Source of the DNA: CAZQLE01 sp964593905
GTDB lineage: Bacteria; Chloroflexota; Anaerolineae; Anaerolineales; Anaerolineaceae
Assembly (NCBI GenBank): GCA_964593905.1
Contig: CAZQLE010000187.1
Coordinates: 1 to 7,786, forward strand
DNA: 7,786 nt
Reading direction: 5' to 3'
A program made the position numbers and the translations under genes. Position 1 is the first letter of the stretch; each line of letters begins with the position of its first letter. The notes beneath the pieces are model-generated. The model was not told where the DNA came from, did not search any database, and worked only from the letters and a program-made list of their open reading frames with translations. Shown here in pieces: positions 4,622 through 7,786 of this stretch.

Positions 4622-5752
4622 ATGGCATCCTCGACCACAACCGTACAACAAAATAGCCCGATCATTCAAAAAATGATCAAAAATCGGTGGCTGGGAAGAG
4701 TGTTTTTGCTCGTGGTGGCCCTGCTGGCTGCCTATCAAATCATCACTTCGCTCCTCCAGAATCCGATATTGTTCCTGCAGCAGATTGTCAACGGGCTGCA
4801 ACTAGGTTTTGTATACGCGCTCATCGCCCTCGGTTACACCATGGTTTATGGCATCGTCCGTCTCATTAATTTTGCTCACGGCGATGTTTTCATGGTAGGG
4901 GCATTTGTAAGTTTTTATGCAATTAGCCGGTTTAATCTTCACAACTGGCTAACCAAAGCAGCACCAGGTCTTCCCCCCCTGCTATCCTTTGCCATCGGAA
5001 CCGTTACTGTTGTTCTGGTTGCAATGGCAAGCTGCGCGCTTCTTGCATTCACAATTGAGCGGGTTGCTTACAAACCCCTGCGCAACGCACCGCGCATTTC
5101 AGCGCTGATCACCGCGATCGGCGTTTCGTTTTTCTTAGAATACTTTGGCGCGCTTCAATTTGCCTTCACGCCCAATTTCATCACGTATAAGCGCCCCTTT
5201 GAAGTTGTCACCTGGTATCTCAATTCTTCCGGGATCAAACAACTGCCCCCCGGCATAGCCGTTCCGGATGGATCGATTATCTTCTCCAATATTTTTGTGA
5301 TTATCGTTCTGGCATCGATTTTCCTGATGTTGCTGTTGCAATATATTGTCAAGAAAACCAGAGTCGGCAAAGCCATGCGCGCCGTAGCGTATGACAAGCA
5401 GACTGCGCGGTTGATGGGCATTAACGCCGACGCGATCATCTCAACCACCTTTGCAATTGGTGCAGCGTTGGCAGGTGCAGCCGGCATGTTATACGCCATC
5501 GCCTTCCCCCAGGTATTCTTCTGGATGGGCGTGATCCCCGGTCTGAAATCCTTTGTTGCGGCGGTATTGGGCGGCATTGGCAGCATTCCTGGCGCCCTGG
5601 TGGGTGCTTTGATCATGGGGCAGGCTGAAGTGCTCAGTGCAGCTTATATCTCCACCCCGATGCGCGATGCGATTGCCTTCAGTATTTTGATCCTCGTGCT
5701 GCTGATCCGGCCTACCGGTATCTTTGGCGAACCTTCCCGGGAGAAAGCGTAG
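4622..5752 (+). CDS. livH: LivH-type branched-chain amino acid ABC transporter permease
   Basis: This 376-residue inner-membrane permease is one half of the translocation channel. The family core starts at about residue 58 with NGLQLGFVYALIALGYTMVYG followed by LINFAHGDVFMVGAF (81-95), which is diagnostic for LivH. Further segments are ITAIGVSFFLEYFG (163-176), the cytoplasmic coupling loop around GKAMRAVAYDKQTARLMGIN (249-268), AIGAALAGAAGMLYA (278-292), GLKSFVAAVLGGIGSIPGAL (307-326) and LIRPTGIFG (361-369). It is longer than E. coli LivH (308 residues), mainly through an N-terminal extension with an extra hydrophobic helix (about 26-46) and a polar loop near 183-217. AGGTAGG (4611-4617) precedes the ATG by 4 nt, a weaker ribosome site than those of the binding protein and LivG. 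The next gene starts 3 nt after its stop codon. Confidence 0.93.
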   Translation: MASSTTTVQQNSPIIQKMIKNRWLGRVFLLVVALLAAYQIITSLLQNPILFLQQIVNGLQLGFVYALIALGYTMVYGIVRLINFAHGDVFMVGAFVSFYAISRFNLHNWLTKAAPGLPPLLSFAIGTVTVVLVAMASCALLAFTIERVAYKPLRNAPRISALITAIGVSFFLEYFGALQFAFTPNFITYKRPFEVVTWYLNSSGIKQLPPGIAVPDGSIIFSNIFVIIVLASIFLMLLLQYIVKKTRVGKAMRAVAYDKQTARLMGINADAIISTTFAIGAALAGAAGMLYAIAFPQVFFWMGVIPGLKSFVAAVLGGIGSIPGALVGALIMGQAEVLSAAYISTPMRDAIAFSILILVLLIRPTGIFGEPSREKA

Positions 5753-5755
5753 GCG

Positions 5756-7036
5756 ATGATGAAACTTCAACGGAGTACCATTACTTTCCTGGTTGGCGCA
5801 GTTATTGTGTATGCAATCGTCCAGGTGTTAATCAGCATCGGCGTACTCAGCCAATTCTGGAACACAATTCTACGCCTCGGCGCTGTGATGGCAATCGTCA
5901 GCATTGGCCTGAACTTGATCTATGGCTTCAACGGCCAGTTTTCGCTTGGGCAGTGGGGCTTTTATGCCATTGGCGCCTACGCCGCAGCAGATGTCACCTA
6001 CCGCTGGACACAGCTTAAAAGCGCCGGTGGTCTGGCAGTTTTGCTCTTGGGCGTGGCCTTCGCCGGCCTAGCAATTTTGCTGGTAATGAAGCTGGTCAAA
6101 CGAATGCGCGGGTTGGACCCGCTTTCGGCCTTTGCGTTATACCTGTTTGCCACCATCGCACTGGTTATTGTAGCCGTTCAAATTGGCAAGGTCCTGGATG
6201 CACCGCTTTCGACTGTCCTGGGCGCCCTGCCAATGAATGTCTCCACAATGATTGTGTATGTAATCGCGGTCTTGCTCGCCGGAATTTTGGCAGCTGAAGT
6301 CAGCTTCCTGTTTGGGCTGCCTGTGCTGACCCTGGGTTCTGATTATTTTGGCATCGCCACCCTGGGTCTCACCATTATCGTCAAAGTGCTGCTCGACAAT
6401 TCAGACACCCTGCTCGGGTTCGCTGAAATGAAAGGCGCCCGCGGCATGATCGGCATTCCCAAAGTGACTTCATGGCTGGTTGTGTTTGTCGCACTGGTGT
6501 TGGTCATCATTCTTGTGCGCAATTTCCTGATCTCCAGCTATGGCCGGGCAATCGTATCAGTGCGAGAGGATGAAATTGCCGCCACCGCCATGGGCATCAA
6601 CGTCGCCAATTACAAAATCCTCACTTTCGTCATCGGCAGCTTTTTGGCCGGTCTGGCCGGGGGTCTATATGCCCACATCAACGGGTTCTTGCACCCAGAC
6701 ACCTTCAACTTCATCAAGTCATTTGACCCCTTGATTATTGTTGTGTTTGGCGGTCTGGGCAGTATTACCGGCACAGTGTTCGCATCATTCGCCTGGGCGC
6801 TAGTTCTGGAAGGGCTCTTGCGCCTGGTGCTGCCGCAGGGTTTTGAAACCTGGCGTTTTGTAGTGTATCCATTGTTGCTGCTGATCATGATGCTCCTCAA
6901 ACCCAATGGTCTGGTTGGCAGTTTCGAAATTCCTTTCTTGCGTGATCAGGTATACTCCATGCGCAGCAAACTGCTCAAAAAATCATCGACCGATAAACCC
7001 TCAGATGCTGTTCAATCGCAGGAGGCTGCCCAATGA
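5756..7036 (+). CDS. livM: LivM-type branched-chain amino acid ABC transporter permease
   Basis: This 426-residue membrane protein is the second channel subunit, partner of LivH. The diagnostic segment GLNLIYGFNGQFSLGQWGFY (51-70) lies after two N-terminal helices, followed by AIGAYAA. GLPVLTLGSDYFGIATLG (187-204), GARGMIGIP (227-235), the coupling loop SYGRAIVSVREDEIAATAMG (261-280), GSFLAGLAGGLYAHINGF (294-311) and VVFGGLGSITGTVF (329-342) follow in the normal family order. The length is close to that of E. coli LivM (425). A charged cytoplasmic tail, about 391-426, ends the protein. Two consecutive ATG codons at 5756 and 5759 are both possible starts; GGGAG about 14 nt upstream is not decisive, and translational coupling to livH, 3 nt away, is likely. 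Its stop codon overlaps the livG start (ATGA). Confidence 0.93.
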   Translation: MMKLQRSTITFLVGAVIVYAIVQVLISIGVLSQFWNTILRLGAVMAIVSIGLNLIYGFNGQFSLGQWGFYAIGAYAAADVTYRWTQLKSAGGLAVLLLGVAFAGLAILLVMKLVKRMRGLDPLSAFALYLFATIALVIVAVQIGKVLDAPLSTVLGALPMNVSTMIVYVIAVLLAGILAAEVSFLFGLPVLTLGSDYFGIATLGLTIIVKVLLDNSDTLLGFAEMKGARGMIGIPKVTSWLVVFVALVLVIILVRNFLISSYGRAIVSVREDEIAATAMGINVANYKILTFVIGSFLAGLAGGLYAHINGFLHPDTFNFIKSFDPLIIVVFGGLGSITGTVFASFAWALVLEGLLRLVLPQGFETWRFVVYPLLLLIMMLLKPNGLVGSFEIPFLRDQVYSMRSKLLKKSSTDKPSDAVQSQEAAQ

Positions 7037-7786
7037 GTGAAGAAACCATGAATCAGCAGCCAGTATTAGAGCTAACCGGTCTCAGCAAGGTGTTTGGTGG
7101 TCTAAAAGCGGTTAACAAAGTGGATCTGACCCTGTACAAAAATGATCTGGCCGGGTTAATTGGCCCGAATGGTGCAGGCAAAACCACCGTGTTTAACATG
7201 ATCACGGGCATTTACCTCCCCACCGAGGGTGAGGTTGTTTTCAAGGGGCAATTGGTCAATGGAATGGCTCCCTTTGAAATCAACCAGGCCGGCATCGCCC
7301 GTACGTTCCAGAACATCCGTCTGTTTCCCAACCTGAGCGTTCTTGATAATGTGCGCATCGCCTATCATGCCCACGCAGGTTATGGTCTTAACGATGCTCT
7401 GATGAGCAACAGTCACAAAGAAGCCAAAGACAATGAACTGACCGAACGGACGATCGATTTTCTCTCAGTATTTGGCCTGGAAGACCGCTACGCCGAAACT
7501 GCCAAAAACTTGCCCTATGGTGAACAGCGCCGCTTAGAAATTGCCCGTGCGCTGGCCGCCAACCCGCAAATTCTTTTGTTGGATGAACCCGCGGCCGGGA
7601 TGAACCCCGCCGAATCGATCGCGCTGATGGATCTGATCCATTTTATTCGCGAACGGTTTGACCTGACCATCCTGCTCATTGAGCACCAGATGCGGGTGGT
7701 CATGGGGATCTGTGAAAAAATTACGGTGATGGATTTTGGGGAGGTCATCGCCCGGGGCGATCCCTCTGAAATTCAATCGAACCCAC
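7033..7786 (+). CDS. livG: LivG-type branched-chain amino acid ABC transporter ATPase, 3' end cut
   Basis: The reading frame is open to the window edge, giving 251 residues; family members have about 255-260, so only the last few are missing. This cytoplasmic ATPase drives the LivH/LivM channel together with LivF. Walker A GPNGAGKT (44-51), Q-loop Q93 in RTFQNIRLF, the LivG-type signature YGEQRRLEIARAL (162-174) in place of LSGGQ, Walker B ILLLDEP (180-186) followed by AAGMNP (187-192), and H-loop H218 in IEHQM are all present. The start overlaps the livM stop (ATGA, 7033-7036), and AGGAGG (7020-7025) sits 7 nt upstream, so coupled and efficient translation is expected. A second in-frame ATG at residue 6 is less well placed. 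livF is expected next, outside the window. Confidence 0.95.
   Translation, partial: MSEETMNQQPVLELTGLSKVFGGLKAVNKVDLTLYKNDLAGLIGPNGAGKTTVFNMITGIYLPTEGEVVFKGQLVNGMAPFEINQAGIARTFQNIRLFPNLSVLDNVRIAYHAHAGYGLNDALMSNSHKEAKDNELTERTIDFLSVFGLEDRYAETAKNLPYGEQRRLEIARALAANPQILLLDEPAAGMNPAESIALMDLIHFIRERFDLTILLIEHQMRVVMGICEKITVMDFGEVIARGDPSEIQSNP

Noticed and set aside
1..7786. Mobile elements, CRISPR arrays, tRNA or rRNA genes, phage or toxin-antitoxin genes
   Set aside because: No transposase, terminal repeats, regularly spaced repeats, cloverleaf-like sequences or defence-type genes were seen on either strand by eye.

Overview
The window is an ordinary bacterial metabolic and transport region. It has moderate GC, dense genes, strong AGGAGG-type ribosome binding sites and hairpin terminators. 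The best guess is a Chloroflexota bacterium of the Anaerolineae type. This rests on the SBP lipoprotein style (LAGC lipobox followed by an Ala/Pro-rich linker) and on general gene and codon style. It is inference; no rRNA or marker gene is present to confirm it.

Left part (1-2681) reads entirely on the minus strand. From upstream to downstream it holds a class V pyridoxal-phosphate aminotransferase of the alanine/serine-glyoxylate type (1554-2681) with its own intrinsic terminator. Next comes a MalK/UgpC/MsmK-type sugar ABC transporter ATPase (194-1306) with its own sigma-70-like promoter and no permease or binding protein beside it. Last is the first 31 codons of a 2,3-bisphosphoglycerate-dependent phosphoglycerate mutase (1-95), running off the window edge. 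A perfect 14-bp hairpin separates the last two.

Middle part (2682-3399) is a 718-bp divergent noncoding region between the aminotransferase and the transporter operon. It is rich in short perfect dyads and spaced repeats. It carries a near-consensus promoter (TTGACA, 17 bp, TATGAT) that would give the transporter operon a leader of about 300 nt, with a stable hairpin, three GAGGTG motifs and overlapping tiny ORFs.

Right part (3400-7786) reads on the plus strand. It is a branched-chain amino acid (HAAT/Liv-type) ABC importer: lipoprotein substrate-binding protein, intercistronic hairpin, LivH-type permease, LivM-type permease, and a LivG-type ATPase that is nearly complete at the window edge. 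The expected fifth gene, livF, would lie just outside. The binding protein captures the amino acid (or a related amide or small solute), LivH and LivM form the channel, and LivG with LivF hydrolyses ATP. The hairpin after the binding protein gene probably keeps its expression above that of the membrane parts.

I did not find a clearly new biological system. The points most worth a second look are regulatory: the dyad-rich divergent region, the long structured leader of the transporter operon, and the stand-alone sugar ATPase next to a glycolytic gene.
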